Part shown: in pieces, positions 26,822 through 34,624 of the stretch | Numbering within the stretch: the stretch's first letter is position 1 | How the letters are laid out: each line of letters starts with the position of its first letter | DNA from: Niastella sp. | GTDB taxonomy: Bacteria; Bacteroidota; Bacteroidia; Chitinophagales; Chitinophagaceae | Assembly: GCA_016710595.1 (NCBI GenBank) | Contig: JADJVM010000006.1 | Location: 48,501 to 112,500 of the forward strand | Reading direction: 5' to 3' | Length of the DNA stretch: 64,000 nucleotides | Made by a program: the position numbers and the translations under genes | Notes under the pieces: generated by a model | The model's database searches: none | What the model was told of the DNA's origin: nothing | The model's input: only the letters and a program-made list of their open reading frames with translations

Positions 26822-28019
26822 TGCCCTGGGCATATTCATTCATATACAAATAAGGTTCATTTAATTTCCCATTTTTTACCAGGGTTGCTTTATCTATCAT
26901 ATTACTTCCTCCTTCTATTAAAGGGAGCAAAATGTGTTTAATCAATTGCTCACCAAAATACCGGCTCGCATCTTTAGGTAATTCATTCGGCAAATTACCA
27001 ACAGCCATCATATCTAGTGAGCCGGGTAAATAGGGTTGCGTTTTTTCAAAACTAATTTTATCTACACCATAAACCGGGTCATCAATGGTACTATCTCCCA
27101 GGTTGCTTGGTACGGAACCATTTTTATCATCCGTAATATCAGCAATGGTTTGAATCCGAAAATCGGGGCGTTGAATATCATCCCATTCAAATAGCCGGGG
27201 AATTTCGGCTGTCCAATATACTCCATTCATTAAAATATCAGTATGGGGAATATATTTTTCAAATAAACATTCATACTTTGACGGATACAGGTGGAAATCT
27301 TCCCGGCTATAAATGCTGCCTGATTTATTTTTATACAATTGTGCCCCTTTCAAATGTACATAAACCGGATAAGGAAAATTGCGGGATACATAATCTTCGG
27401 GCTCTACATCGTGTATGCCCAGTAAATTCATAATTTCTAAAATACCATGAGCTACCCGGCCGCTACCTGTAACTGCAATCTTTATATTGGGAAGTTTTAA
27501 CCCAAAATAAGTATGTATCAGGTCTTGAAAGTTGCGGGTAGCATGCACCCGTTGCAGATGGTATAAACCGGTGCGGTTGCCAAAGGCCATTATTCCATTA
27601 TGGGCTCCCACTACACCTGCAAAAAAACCAAAACCAATAATGCGGGTACCATCTTCATGCTCCAAACATTCATAATCAATTAATGTTATATTTTTTTGAA
27701 TGATGGATTGAAATAAATACTGATTATAAGGTTGTAATTTTTTGGTATGGCTAAAAAATAAATAAGTTTTACCAGGAATGAGCATATCAACCGGAACTTC
27801 TTTTATGCCAAATAAGATATCACATTCGTCCATACTTTCCTGAACTGTGGCACCCGCATGTTCATATTCATTATCACGGAAACAACGGGTGGAACTGGTT
27901 TGCACAATAATTTTAATATCATCTCTGTTTTGTTGAATCCATTTACATTGTGCAGGTGTAAGCGCTACCCGGTTATCGGAAGGTGTTTTACCTTCTCGTA
28001 TAATGCCCAGTTTTATCAT
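26814..28019 (-). CDS. NAD(P)-dependent oxidoreductase, alanine dehydrogenase/saccharopine dehydrogenase type
   Basis: 401 residues from ATG 28019. The N-terminal half is the AlaDH/PNT N-domain (LGIIREGKTPSDNRVALTPAQC). The Rossmann motif is IAVTGSGRVAHGILEIMNLLG. The region HTDILMNGVYWTAEIPRLF and the C-terminal ADITDDKNGSVPS resemble lysine-forming saccharopine dehydrogenases. A cytosolic amino-acid dehydrogenase is likely; the substrate is not determined. It overlaps the mtaB 3' end by 8 bp and is divergent from hscB. Confidence 0.75.
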   Translation of the reverse strand: MIKLGIIREGKTPSDNRVALTPAQCKWIQQNRDDIKIIVQTSSTRCFRDNEYEHAGATVQESMDECDILFGIKEVPVDMLIPGKTYLFFSHTKKLQPYNQYLFQSIIQKNITLIDYECLEHEDGTRIIGFGFFAGVVGAHNGIMAFGNRTGLYHLQRVHATRNFQDLIHTYFGLKLPNIKIAVTGSGRVAHGILEIMNLLGIHDVEPEDYVSRNFPYPVYVHLKGAQLYKNKSGSIYSREDFHLYPSKYECLFEKYIPHTDILMNGVYWTAEIPRLFEWDDIQRPDFRIQTIADITDDKNGSVPSNLGDSTIDDPVYGVDKISFEKTQPYLPGSLDMMAVGNLPNELPKDASRYFGEQLIKHILLPLIEGGSNMIDKATLVKNGKLNEPYLYMNEYAQGIK

Positions 28020-28067
28020 GGCCAATCATTTAGAAGCGCAAGTTAATGCACCCATTTTATTTAATAC

Positions 28068-28075
28068 TAACTTTG
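28068..28075 (+). promoter_or_regulatory. -7 element of hscB (TAACTTTG), 4 nt from the start codon
   Basis: TAACTTTG ends 4 nt before ATG 28080, so the message is probably leaderless. Confidence 0.5.
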
Positions 28076-28079
28076 TAAA

Positions 28080-28571
28080 ATGAATTATTTTGAATTATTT
28101 GAATTGCCTTTCCGGGCAAGCATAGATAATACCCATGTGGTAAAGAAATATATGGATTTGCAAAAAAAATACCATCCTGATTTTTTTACTTTAGAAAATG
28201 AGGCAGAAAAAGAAGAGGCAGAAAAGAAATCGGCTGATATTAATAAAGCTTATACTATTTTTAAGGATAAAGATAAAACCCTGGAATATTTTTTACAGCA
28301 AAAGGATATTGTAACGACTGATGAAAAATATCAATTGCCCCCGGATTTTTTGATGGAGATCATGGATATTAATGAAGCAGTAACCGAAGATAACCGGGAA
28401 ACTGTAAACCGTTTGATAGATTCGCTGAGCCATCAGTTAGAAGATGGAGTGCAGGAAATATTTCTTAAAAATGAACAGAGTGAATATAGTGCTGATGAAC
28501 TGAACAGGTTAAAAGAATACTTTTATAAGAAAAAATATTTAAAACGTATTTTGGACAGATTGAGTGATTGA
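28080..28571 (+). CDS. hscB: Fe-S cluster assembly co-chaperone HscB (J-domain protein)
   Basis: 163 residues. The J-domain begins MNYFELFELP and has the HPD motif in KKYHPDFFTLE. It is followed by a C-terminal three-helix oligomerisation domain, as in HscB of about 170 residues. It stimulates the Hsp70 HscA to transfer clusters from IscU. No hscA or isc genes are in the window. It is followed by the two tRNA-Leu genes. Confidence 0.88.
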   Translation: MNYFELFELPFRASIDNTHVVKKYMDLQKKYHPDFFTLENEAEKEEAEKKSADINKAYTIFKDKDKTLEYFLQQKDIVTTDEKYQLPPDFLMEIMDINEAVTEDNRETVNRLIDSLSHQLEDGVQEIFLKNEQSEYSADELNRLKEYFYKKKYLKRILDRLSD

Positions 28572-28627
28572 TGTAATATTGCAACCCGCTTACAAAGCGT
28601 GAAAAGTTCTTACATTTTATAGAATAT

Positions 28628-28711
28628 GCCCAGGTGGCGAAACTGGTAGACGCAGCAGACTCAAAATCTGCCGTCCGCAAGGATGTGCCGGTTCGATTCC
28701 GGCCCTGGGCA
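28628..28711 (+). tRNA. tRNA-Leu (CAA)
   Basis: 84 nt with a long variable arm, acceptor GCCCAGG/CCTGGGC, anticodon loop CTCAAAA and T-loop GGTTCGATTCC. A T8 run follows it. Confidence 0.96.
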
Positions 28712-28745
28712 CTTTTTTTGGGGGAAAATACTTTTATGAGGCCCT

Positions 28746-28827
28746 GCCCAGGTGGCGAAATTGGTAGACGCACTGCTTTCAGGTAGCAGCGCCGCAAGGT
28801 GTGCTGGTTCGAATCCAGTCCTGGGCA
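28746..28827 (+). tRNA. tRNA-Leu (CAG)
   Basis: 82 nt with a long variable arm, the same acceptor as its neighbour, anticodon loop TTCAGGT and T-loop GGTTCGAATCC. It lies 33 bp from the left edge of the accessory island. Confidence 0.96.
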
Positions 28828-28860
28828 CAAAGCTTCTATTTGAATACGAAAACAAATGAA

Positions 28861-28921
28861 TATACATCTCTATTCATTCACCCAGGTAACTTTTTCATTG
28901 ATTGGGCTTCGCCTGCTACGG
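28861..28921. repeat. left copy of the 61-bp direct repeat (displaced nitroreductase 3' end)
   Basis: Identical to 35001-35061 except at 28885. On the minus strand it encodes SRRSPINEKVTWVNE plus a stop, the last residues of the nitroreductase at 35010. It looks like the old 3' end left behind when the island arrived, that is, an att-like site. Confidence 0.9.
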
Positions 28922-28930
28922 TTTCGGGCC

Positions 28931-28973
28931 TTTGTTGGTATGAGCAAAGGTAATGTGTTGGCGTACCAACAAC
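28931..28973. repeat. RAYT-associated palindrome, copy A
   Basis: 43-bp variant of the GTTGGTA...TACCAACAAC element with the loop core GAGCAAAGG. It lies just left of the transposase fragment. Confidence 0.75.
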
Positions 28974-28982
28974 AACTGGCAG

Positions 28983-29082
28983 GAATTGCGTTCCCAAAAC
29001 TGATACATCCTGTCTTTGGCATCCACTTTAAATTGCTCCAGCAAAGCAAGGTTATTTTTCTGCAACCCAATTTTAAATTCCT
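28983..29082 (-). pseudogene. 100-bp fragment of a REP-associated transposase gene
   Basis: Matches 29377-29476 inside the intact transposase gene with three mismatches. It encodes the EFKIGLQKNNLALLEQFKVD segment on the minus strand. Palindromes A and B flank it tightly, so it looks like a mobilised or recombined internal piece and not the remains of a whole gene. Confidence 0.85.
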
Positions 29083-29089
29083 CCAAGCC

Positions 29090-29136
29090 GTTGTTGGTAT
29101 GCAGCAAAGGTAAATGTGTGCAGGCGTACCAACAAC
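29090..29136. repeat. RAYT-associated palindrome, copy B
   Basis: 47 bp. GTTGTTGGTA and TACCAACAAC are perfect 10-bp arms; the loop contains TGCAGCAAAGG. It lies downstream of the intact transposase and is inverted relative to copy C. Confidence 0.85.
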
Positions 29137-29201
29137 ACCGGGCAATACAAAGACAGTAGCAATTTAAAAATGCCCTCTGATTAAAGTTTTTTACAAAATG
29201 C

Positions 29202-29723
29202 TTAATCATTCGCATGGGTAACTATACCAAAATCATCAACGCCTGCAGCATAAAATTTTGCAGACGAATAATAATAATCCTCGGGCAAAGCGCACAAACC
29301 CGCTTTTACGGGATTGTAGTGGATATACTCCAGTTTTTGATTAAAAACTTTAGAAAAACGCAACTCCACAGATAAAGAATTACGTTCCCAAAATTGATAC
29401 ACCCTGTCTTTGGCATCCACTTTAAATTGCTCCAGCAAAGCAAGGTTATTTTTCTGCAACCCAATTTTAAATTCCTGTGCGGTGTACTTTAATAAACTGT
29501 GTTGTATGGTATGCAATGTTTGCCCGGGCAGTGGTTGCCATATCAAATGCATATGATTGCTCATTATTACAAACACATATACCCATACTCTTTTTTGCTT
29601 TACCAAAAACTGTAGGCTTTTAATAATTTCATCTTTGTAGCTGTTGTTCTGTAATAAGGGCTTCCATTCTAAAATGGTAGCGGTAAAAAAATGTGGCCAG
29701 TATTCGGGATAAATTTGCGGCAT
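29202..29723 (-). mobile_element. REP-associated tyrosine transposase (RAYT, Y1_Tnp)
   Basis: 173 residues. The HUH metal-binding motif is in VIMSNHMHLIWQ and the catalytic Tyr region in LEYIHYNPVKAGL. The N-terminus (HFFTATILEWKPLLQ) also fits. RAYTs process single-stranded palindromes (REPs) and are normally domesticated, single-copy genes that spread short palindromes and not themselves. The gene is flanked by inverted copies of a 47-bp palindrome (29090-29136 and 29829-29875). Full length, with no frame break. Confidence 0.9.
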
Positions 29724-29828
29724 GGTAACAGCAAATTTATTGAATTAAGTTATAGGTAAGAAGGGGAATACACATTTTGTTCATCACTTTATAAGCAAAT
29801 ATTCGGTTTGTTACTCCCTTAGCGGCAT

Positions 29829-29875
29829 GTTGTTGGTACGCCATCGCTTATTTGCCTTTGCTGCATACCAACAAC
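29829..29875. repeat. RAYT-associated palindrome, copy C (inverted)
   Basis: 47 bp, same 10-bp arms as copy B but in the opposite orientation, upstream of the transposase. The rest of 29724-29954 holds nothing else I can identify. Confidence 0.85.
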
Positions 29876-29954
29876 GGCTTGGGCTGATTGAACCTTGGCT
29901 ACCAACAAAGGCGAAGGACCATTGGGAAGGGTATATGGATGCCATGCTTTTAAT

Positions 29955-30144
29955 TTAAGCATTTAGTTTAATTACTATCTTTTTATATTCTTCTGATTCT
30001 AAAAGCCTTTGCCAGTTATTAATAGTTGCCGTCCAAAAAAAATATTTCCCCAATTTCAATGTAATTTTTTCGCCTTGGTGTAAAAATACTAGCCATGCTC
30101 TTTTGAAAGGAAAGGTAAAGTTTTTAAACATTTTGCAAAGAAAA
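29955..30144 (-). pseudogene. probable N-terminal remnant of a second RAYT-like gene
   Basis: The minus strand encodes GKYFFWTATINNWQRLLESE followed by a few residues and a stop. This resembles the N-terminus of the intact transposase (HFFTATILEWKPLLQ...YKDEIIKSL). The HUH and Tyr parts are missing. A hairpin with GGTTCGTG/CACGAACC arms lies right at its 5' side, the usual place for a REP near a RAYT. Identification is by resemblance only. Confidence 0.5.
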
Positions 30145-30164
30145 TATTTATGGTGTGGAGAGGT

Positions 30165-30184
30165 GGTTCGTGAGGACACGAACC
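30165..30184. repeat. second palindrome type (GGTTCGTG-AGGA-CACGAACC), copy 1
   Basis: A perfect 8-bp stem with a 4-nt loop. An inverted copy with one change is at 34586-34605, and the flanking bases match as well. Confidence 0.75.
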
Positions 30185-30242
30185 AAGGCGGGGACCTTCT
30201 GATTTAATTTAAATATCTATCAAAAAGTAAGAATATTGAAAA

Positions 30243-30293
30243 AAACAATGGGGATTTTCCCCCATAAAAAATTAGGGTTTTTCCCCATTGTTT
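30243..30293. repeat. 12-bp inverted repeat at the upstream lipoprotein promoter
   Basis: AAACAATGGGGA (30243-30254) and TCCCCATTGTTT (30282-30293) are perfect inverted arms around a 27-nt centre. The right arm touches the probable -33 TTTG at 30291. It may be an operator or an upstream terminator. Confidence 0.6.
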
Positions 30294-30318
30294 GTGATGA
30301 GATGTTTCCCTATGTTTG
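30291..30318 (+). promoter_or_regulatory. promoter of the first phase-variable lipoprotein gene
   Basis: TTTG (30291-30294), 16 bp, then TATGTTTG (30311-30318), 32 bp before ATG 30351. The paralogue has exactly the same spacing. Confidence 0.55.
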
Positions 30319-30350
30319 TAAAATAGTTTTTAACCCTTAACCAAATGTTT

Positions 30351-32000
30351 ATGGAGTTTAAAGTTACCCCCCCCCCGCAGGGTTTTTGGATTTCTCACAA
30401 TCCTAACAATTGTGTTATTTGCAGCTTGTAAAAAAATGGACAGCCTGCTTACCACTCCAATGCAAGATATAAGCAGTATCGAAGAAAAGTTCTTTAATAC
30501 GCACCGAAGCGCAGATCTGGTAGAAAATGCTTTGGTAAATTTTATTAAAAGAAAAAATGATTCGCTTCATTTTATAGCTAAAACCGTAAAGCAGATTGGC
30601 TACCCACGATGGGATAAAATAATAAACTTTAAACAAAACAAAAACCCACTTCTAAAATTGAAAACGAAGGTGCCCAGGTATTTTATGTCCCCTTTGTTCG
30701 GGTCAATCAAAATTATGTAAATGCCAGCATGGTTATTTCTGTGAACCAGACAGATACCGCTTTCTATTATTTATGCGACTGGCAATATAAAAACAGGGTG
30801 CATGGTTCTTCACAAATAGACAGCACAGCAGAAAAATATGCTTTATTTTTTATGTGGCTTAATAATCGAAGCCTGGGTTATAAATCATTTAATATTACCG
30901 ATAGCAGTTTGTTTTTAACGATGGGTTCTTCAGGCGCAAAAAAAATTACTATTTTAGAGAAAAACACAGACTCTATAGCGGCCAACAATATGTACACTTA
31001 TTTTGAAGAATGTACAGACATATATTACTGTGGCACGCCTGATTATTGCGATAACCAACCGAATGGTTGTGACTATTTAAGCGGGTGCGGCTTATGCCAA
31101 AAAATATATGATATTTGCTATAGTGGCTGGTTTGATGATGGAAGTACTGGAGGAGGAGAAAACGGCGGAACGGGAAACAATCCTCCCGGCATACCACCCG
31201 GTAACGGCGGCAATGCTGGAAGTGGAGGAACTCCACCTGACCCATGTAATGGCACTCCCAATAACCCGGCACCTTTTGCAAAAGGAAATAATACAACCGA
31301 AAGTAATGTGGTGCCAGATTGTGGTGGTGGTGGTGGTTGGAAACCGATACCGATAGAGGATGAGCCAGGTGAGAATGCATTTTGGATAGCTAATGAACTA
31401 GTTACTCCCTGTTTTAACTCTGCACTTTTGAATCTCGCAAATGAACAACCAAGCTTATTTTTTAGCCAGATATATAATATTTTTGACAGTTCAATAAATA
31501 TGCATCTATATTTTCAGGAAGTTGATACAATCCCTGGAGCATATGCTACAGAAATTACAGATTCTACCAATTCAATGGGAAGTATCTCCATAATTACATT
31601 AAATAAAAATGATTTAAAAAAGTGTTCACAAGAATATATAAGTTATGTTTTAATTCATGAAGTTGCACATGCTGCTATGGATGTTAATGTTATTGAATGG
31701 GACTCAACAAATACTCAACATGAGAACATGATAATTAAATACTTGGATAAAATTATAAATAGCTTGCAGAATGCATTCCCAAATATGTCATATATTGATG
31801 CATGTTCAATCTGTTATTATTCTTTTAATAATGCTATTGATGGAGTTACACCAAATTTAATATTTATGGAGATGATGTTAAAAAGACTCAATCTAAATTT
31901 ACTTAATCAAAACTCATCTACTGTTACAGTAAATCAACTTATTTTACAAGGAAAAAGATATTGTGATGATGGTGATTTAGGTGACAGAATTTGCAATTAA
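30351..32000 (+). pseudogene. lipoprotein with poly-C tract and metallopeptidase-like C-terminal tip (OFF state, two frame breaks)
   Basis: ATG 30351 reads MEFKVTPPP into ten C's (30367-30376) and then hits a stop. With one C fewer, the frame becomes RRVFGFLTILTIVLFAAC, a complete lipoprotein signal with lipobox Cys, followed by KKMDSLL and FFNTHRSADLVENALVNFIK. A second break of one base at the A5 run 30640-30644 restores the frame of the long C-terminal part from about 30645. The domain order is: signal, conserved N-terminal domain (ending near CDNQ, 31058), a Gly/Pro/Asn-rich linker (about 31130-31350), and a C-terminal domain with HEVAH (31656-31670), an HExxH zinc-protease-like motif. 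No in-frame start exists upstream of the signal in the present state. It is probably a surface-exposed, phase-variable effector. Confidence 0.65.
30704..31058. repeat. 355-bp duplicated block, copy 1
   Basis: Matches 33187-33541 with about four mismatches. It ends abruptly after the codons for CDNQ. It covers the second half of the conserved N-terminal domain of the two lipoproteins. Confidence 0.9.
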
Positions 32001-32013
32001 TAAAAAATTCAAA

Positions 32014-32643
32014 ATGAAATTATTTATCCAAAGTATATTTTTTATTTTCTTTACCACAACCAGTTTTAGTCAAGAAATGCAAAAAATAAATTTTAAAGAC
32101 ACATTACAATCTTATTTTGATTATTCAAAACTAAATGGCTATGCATGTAATAATTTCCCTCCTGGAATTTATAGCATTACTTTTAAAGTTGACAAATATA
32201 AAAATGCAGATGATTTTACTTTTTCAGATGAAAGTTTAAGAATCCTGAACAATATTTTAGAAGAAACAATAAAATTAAGCGTCAAAAAAGTAGCACTGGA
32301 TGGTAATGAAATGAAATATTTACAATTAATATATTTTGATGTTAGAGCTTGGTGTAAAGTGGAAACAGATTCAACTGCAATAGATAAGAATATATATAAA
32401 GAAGTATCTAAAATTTTATTATCTCGTCTTCACTCAATCGAGAATAGTTTCAAAAAAATAATATATTCTCCTGATGAATTCATTGTATTAAAAACAGTTA
32501 TAATTACAGATTACTATTCTCCCTTACCCAAAAGAACAGCAATTGATCTGCCTGCTTCAAAGAATTTACCTGAATCGAATATTAAAAATATAGAAAATAA
32601 ACTACGAGAAATTGGAGAAATTAAGAAAAATGAAGAAAGATAG
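32014..32643 (+). CDS. small secreted protein after the metallopeptidase tip; candidate immunity protein
   Basis: 209 residues from ATG 32014. The signal peptide (KLFIQSIFFIFFTTTSFSQ) ends in the Bacteroidota FSQ type. The mature protein is Lys/Asp/Asn-rich and AT-rich in codon use like the tip before it; no family is recognised. It begins 13 bp after the lipoprotein stop. A small exported protein placed right behind a variable effector tip is the usual arrangement for an immunity factor; that role is inferred. Confidence 0.6.
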   Translation: MKLFIQSIFFIFFTTTSFSQEMQKINFKDTLQSYFDYSKLNGYACNNFPPGIYSITFKVDKYKNADDFTFSDESLRILNNILEETIKLSVKKVALDGNEMKYLQLIYFDVRAWCKVETDSTAIDKNIYKEVSKILLSRLHSIENSFKKIIYSPDEFIVLKTVIITDYYSPLPKRTAIDLPASKNLPESNIKNIENKLREIGEIKKNEER

Positions 32644-32770
32644 TATAACTCATACCTGTGCAGGTTTATATTAGAAAGAATATTTCTGTTGCATCCTGTA
32701 CGAAATATTTATTTATAAAATTAAATTTTACATATTCTTCATAAGAAAAAATAAATAAACTTAGCCATTT

Positions 32771-32798
32771 TTTGTTTTAAACTATTTTTTTAGGTTTG
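32771..32798 (+). promoter_or_regulatory. promoter of the second phase-variable lipoprotein gene
   Basis: TTTG (32771-32774), 16 bp, TAGGTTTG (32791-32798), 31 bp before ATG 32830. A palindrome TGATGTACATCA follows at 32797-32808. The rest of 32644-32770 is AT-rich with nothing identifiable. Confidence 0.5.
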
Positions 32799-32829
32799 AT
32801 GTACATCATCAATCCTTAAAAAATTGCTT

Positions 32830-33544
32830 ATGAAATTTAATTTTACCCCCCCTCCCCCGCAACTATTATTTACTACTAATTGCATTTGCATTAATGATTT
32901 TTACAGCCTGTAAAAAAATGGATACTTTTTCTATAGCAGAAAAACAAAATGGCCGGGATACTGAAGAAACCTTTTTTAATACCCACAGGAGTACTGACCC
33001 TGTTGAAAATGTTTTAGTAAACTTTATTAAAAGAAAAAATGATTCACTTCATTTTGTAGAAAAAACGGTGAAGCAAATTGGGTACCCCCGTTGGGATAAA
33101 ATAATAAACTTTAAAAAACAAAAAAAAGTAACTTTAAAAATTGAAGACCAGGGCGCACAAGTGTTTTATGTACCTTTTGTTCGGGACAATCAAAATTATG
33201 TAAATGCCAGCATGGTTATTTCTGTGAACCAGGCAGATACCGCTTTCTATTATTTATGCGACTGGCAATATAAAAACAGGGTACATGGTTCTTCACAAAT
33301 AGACAGCACAGCAGAAAAATATGCTTTATTTTTTATGTGGCTTAATAATCGAAGCCTGGGTTATAAATCATTTAATATTACCGATAGCAGCTTGTTTTTA
33401 ACGATGGGTTCTTCAGGCGCAAAAAAAATTACTATTTTAGAGAAAAACACAGACTCTATAGCGGCCAACAATATGTACACTTATTTTGAAGAATGTACAG
33501 ACATATACTACTGTGGCACGCCTGATTATTGCGATAACCAATGA
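32830..33544 (+). pseudogene. second lipoprotein N-terminal domain with poly-C tract (OFF state), ends at CDNQ
   Basis: ATG 32830 (MKFNFTPPPP) runs through C7-T-C5 (32846-32858) and is out of frame. Removing one C gives MKFNFTPLPRNYYLLLIAFA followed by LMIFTAC, a complete lipobox. The following domain (KKMDTFSIAE ... FFNTHRSTDPVENVLVNFIK ... VFYVPFVRDNQNYVNASMV) has no break, unlike the first copy. It stops with TGA at 33542 exactly where the first copy continues into its linker. The tip that follows is in another frame. Either a truncated silent donor or an effector whose tip has been swapped out. Confidence 0.65.
33187..33541. repeat. 355-bp duplicated block, copy 2
   Basis: Counterpart of 30704-31058, about 99% identical. 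Sequence beyond 33541 is unrelated to the first copy. Confidence 0.9.
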
Positions 33545-33794
33545 CACGTATAATATTTTTGATAACAATTGTACTACCTTAGCCTTAAATGCATTCAATT
33601 TGCTTATTTACCCAAAAATTATCGTCGAACCATTTGTTGTGCAAGTTCCAACTACGACGCCGCAGCCCCCTTATTTCTTTATGCAATCTCCTCAAAAATT
33701 GTATAAAGCTGTTGAAACATTTCAGGCAGGTTTTGGGTTAAGCAAAGAATTTAATGTAAACAGTGATTCTCCACTTTCAAATACTTGCCCATGA
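33540..33794 (+). pseudogene. orphan effector tip with NCTTLAL motif
   Basis: An open frame reads NDTYNIFDNNCTTLALNAFN at once after the duplicated block. It continues to LSNTCP and a stop at 33792-33794. It has no start of its own and is out of frame with the lipoprotein N-terminus before it. The NNCTTLAL motif resembles Cys-containing tips of Rhs-type and papain/NlpC-like toxins, but that is a guess from a short motif. Its stop overlaps the start of the next gene by ATGA. Confidence 0.5.
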
Positions 33795-34201
33795 TAAACA
33801 AAAAGCACAGAAGATTGATTTGGCTTATCGGTATAACATTGTTACTTACAAACTGGCCTGCTTTCAAGAATATAACAGGGCTAAATGATTGGTATTATCG
33901 CTATAGCAATATTTCAGGGACTTTTACAACATTGGAAATTCCAATTCAAGGGCGGTTATATAAAAAACCTCCAAACGGAGAATTTATTCTTAACCGACCC
34001 AATTTTTATGGTTGCAAGGCAATGCCGCAAAGCGACACTGCGGTATATCGCTTATTTACCATTAATCCGCTGAAATTTTGGAGATGGGGTGAGTATATTT
34101 TTAGCTGGAGATACAGGCTCCCATATGCGGATTGGGAAGCAATAAAAAAAAGACGAGGGTTTGATTATTTGAAAATTTCCAAAGATTGTATGGAATTCTG
34201 A
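33791..34201 (+). CDS. small membrane protein overlapping the orphan tip; candidate immunity protein
   Basis: 136 residues from ATG 33791. A basic N-terminus and one membrane helix (RLIWLIGITLLLTNWPAF) precede a soluble part rich in aromatic residues (YYRYSN, FWRWGEYIFSWRYRLPY). The ATGA overlap with the tip means the two are translated together. Family not recognised. It fits a membrane-anchored immunity protein, which is inferred from position alone. Confidence 0.6.
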   Translation: MINKKHRRLIWLIGITLLLTNWPAFKNITGLNDWYYRYSNISGTFTTLEIPIQGRLYKKPPNGEFILNRPNFYGCKAMPQSDTAVYRLFTINPLKFWRWGEYIFSWRYRLPYADWEAIKKRRGFDYLKISKDCMEF

Positions 34202-34229
34202 TACAATTCTTACTTCTGCCAATAACTAA

Positions 34230-34551
34230 GGTTTCGTGTTGCCCGCAGGGCAAGACATGAGACCGATGTTGTACGAAACCAATATCGGGGTGCTAAAAGA
34301 TGGCTGACAAACTGCCTTACTTATATATATGGAGTTATCGTTTTTAAAAACTACACTTATGCAGGTGTAGCTTGGGTTTCAGTGTAGAAATGTGAAGATA
34401 AAAAATATACGACAAGTTGACAAAACTAATGCTGTTGGCTACCCCGATAGGGGTTTAGTACAACACTGCATTAGCAATATGGTGGCAGACGAACAAATGC
34501 TCAACAGTTTGTCTCATCCTAAAATAGGTTTACAGTAAAAAACTGTAAACC
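34230..34551. repeat. structured non-coding region with nested inverted repeats
   Basis: No gene. GGTTTCGT (34230-34237) pairs with ACGAAACC (34273-34280). A longer imperfect pair, 34267-34291 with 34441-34465, shares 22 of 25 bases (TGTTGTAC...TATCGGGGT). GACAAACTG (34305-34313) is inverted at 34503-34511. A perfect 10-bp stem GGTTTACAGT/ACTGTAAACC lies at 34527-34551. It may be a decayed mobile element or a structured RNA. Confidence 0.6.
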
Positions 34552-34585
34552 ATGGACAAAAAAGTAAATAAACAAGCTTCGCCTT

Positions 34586-34605
34586 GGTTCCTGTCCTCAC
34601 GAACC
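34586..34605. repeat. second palindrome type, copy 2 (inverted)
   Basis: Inverted match to 30165-30184 with one difference, with matching flanks (CGCCTTGGTTC side). Confidence 0.7.
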
Positions 34606-34624
34606 ACACTCAAAACTCCAAGCC

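Noticed and set aside
28870..29215. Small minus-strand proteins of 91 and 99 residues
   Set aside because: They are chance fusions of the nitroreductase end, palindromes A and B and the transposase fragment.
30412..30720. A protein starting at GTG 30412 (and likewise ATG 32894)
   Set aside because: These starts would leave only 3-5 residues before the lipobox Cys, too short for a signal peptide. The real signal begins upstream, across the poly-C tract.
34230..34551. Retron msr-msd
   Set aside because: Stem structure is suggestive but no reverse transcriptase gene is present nearby.
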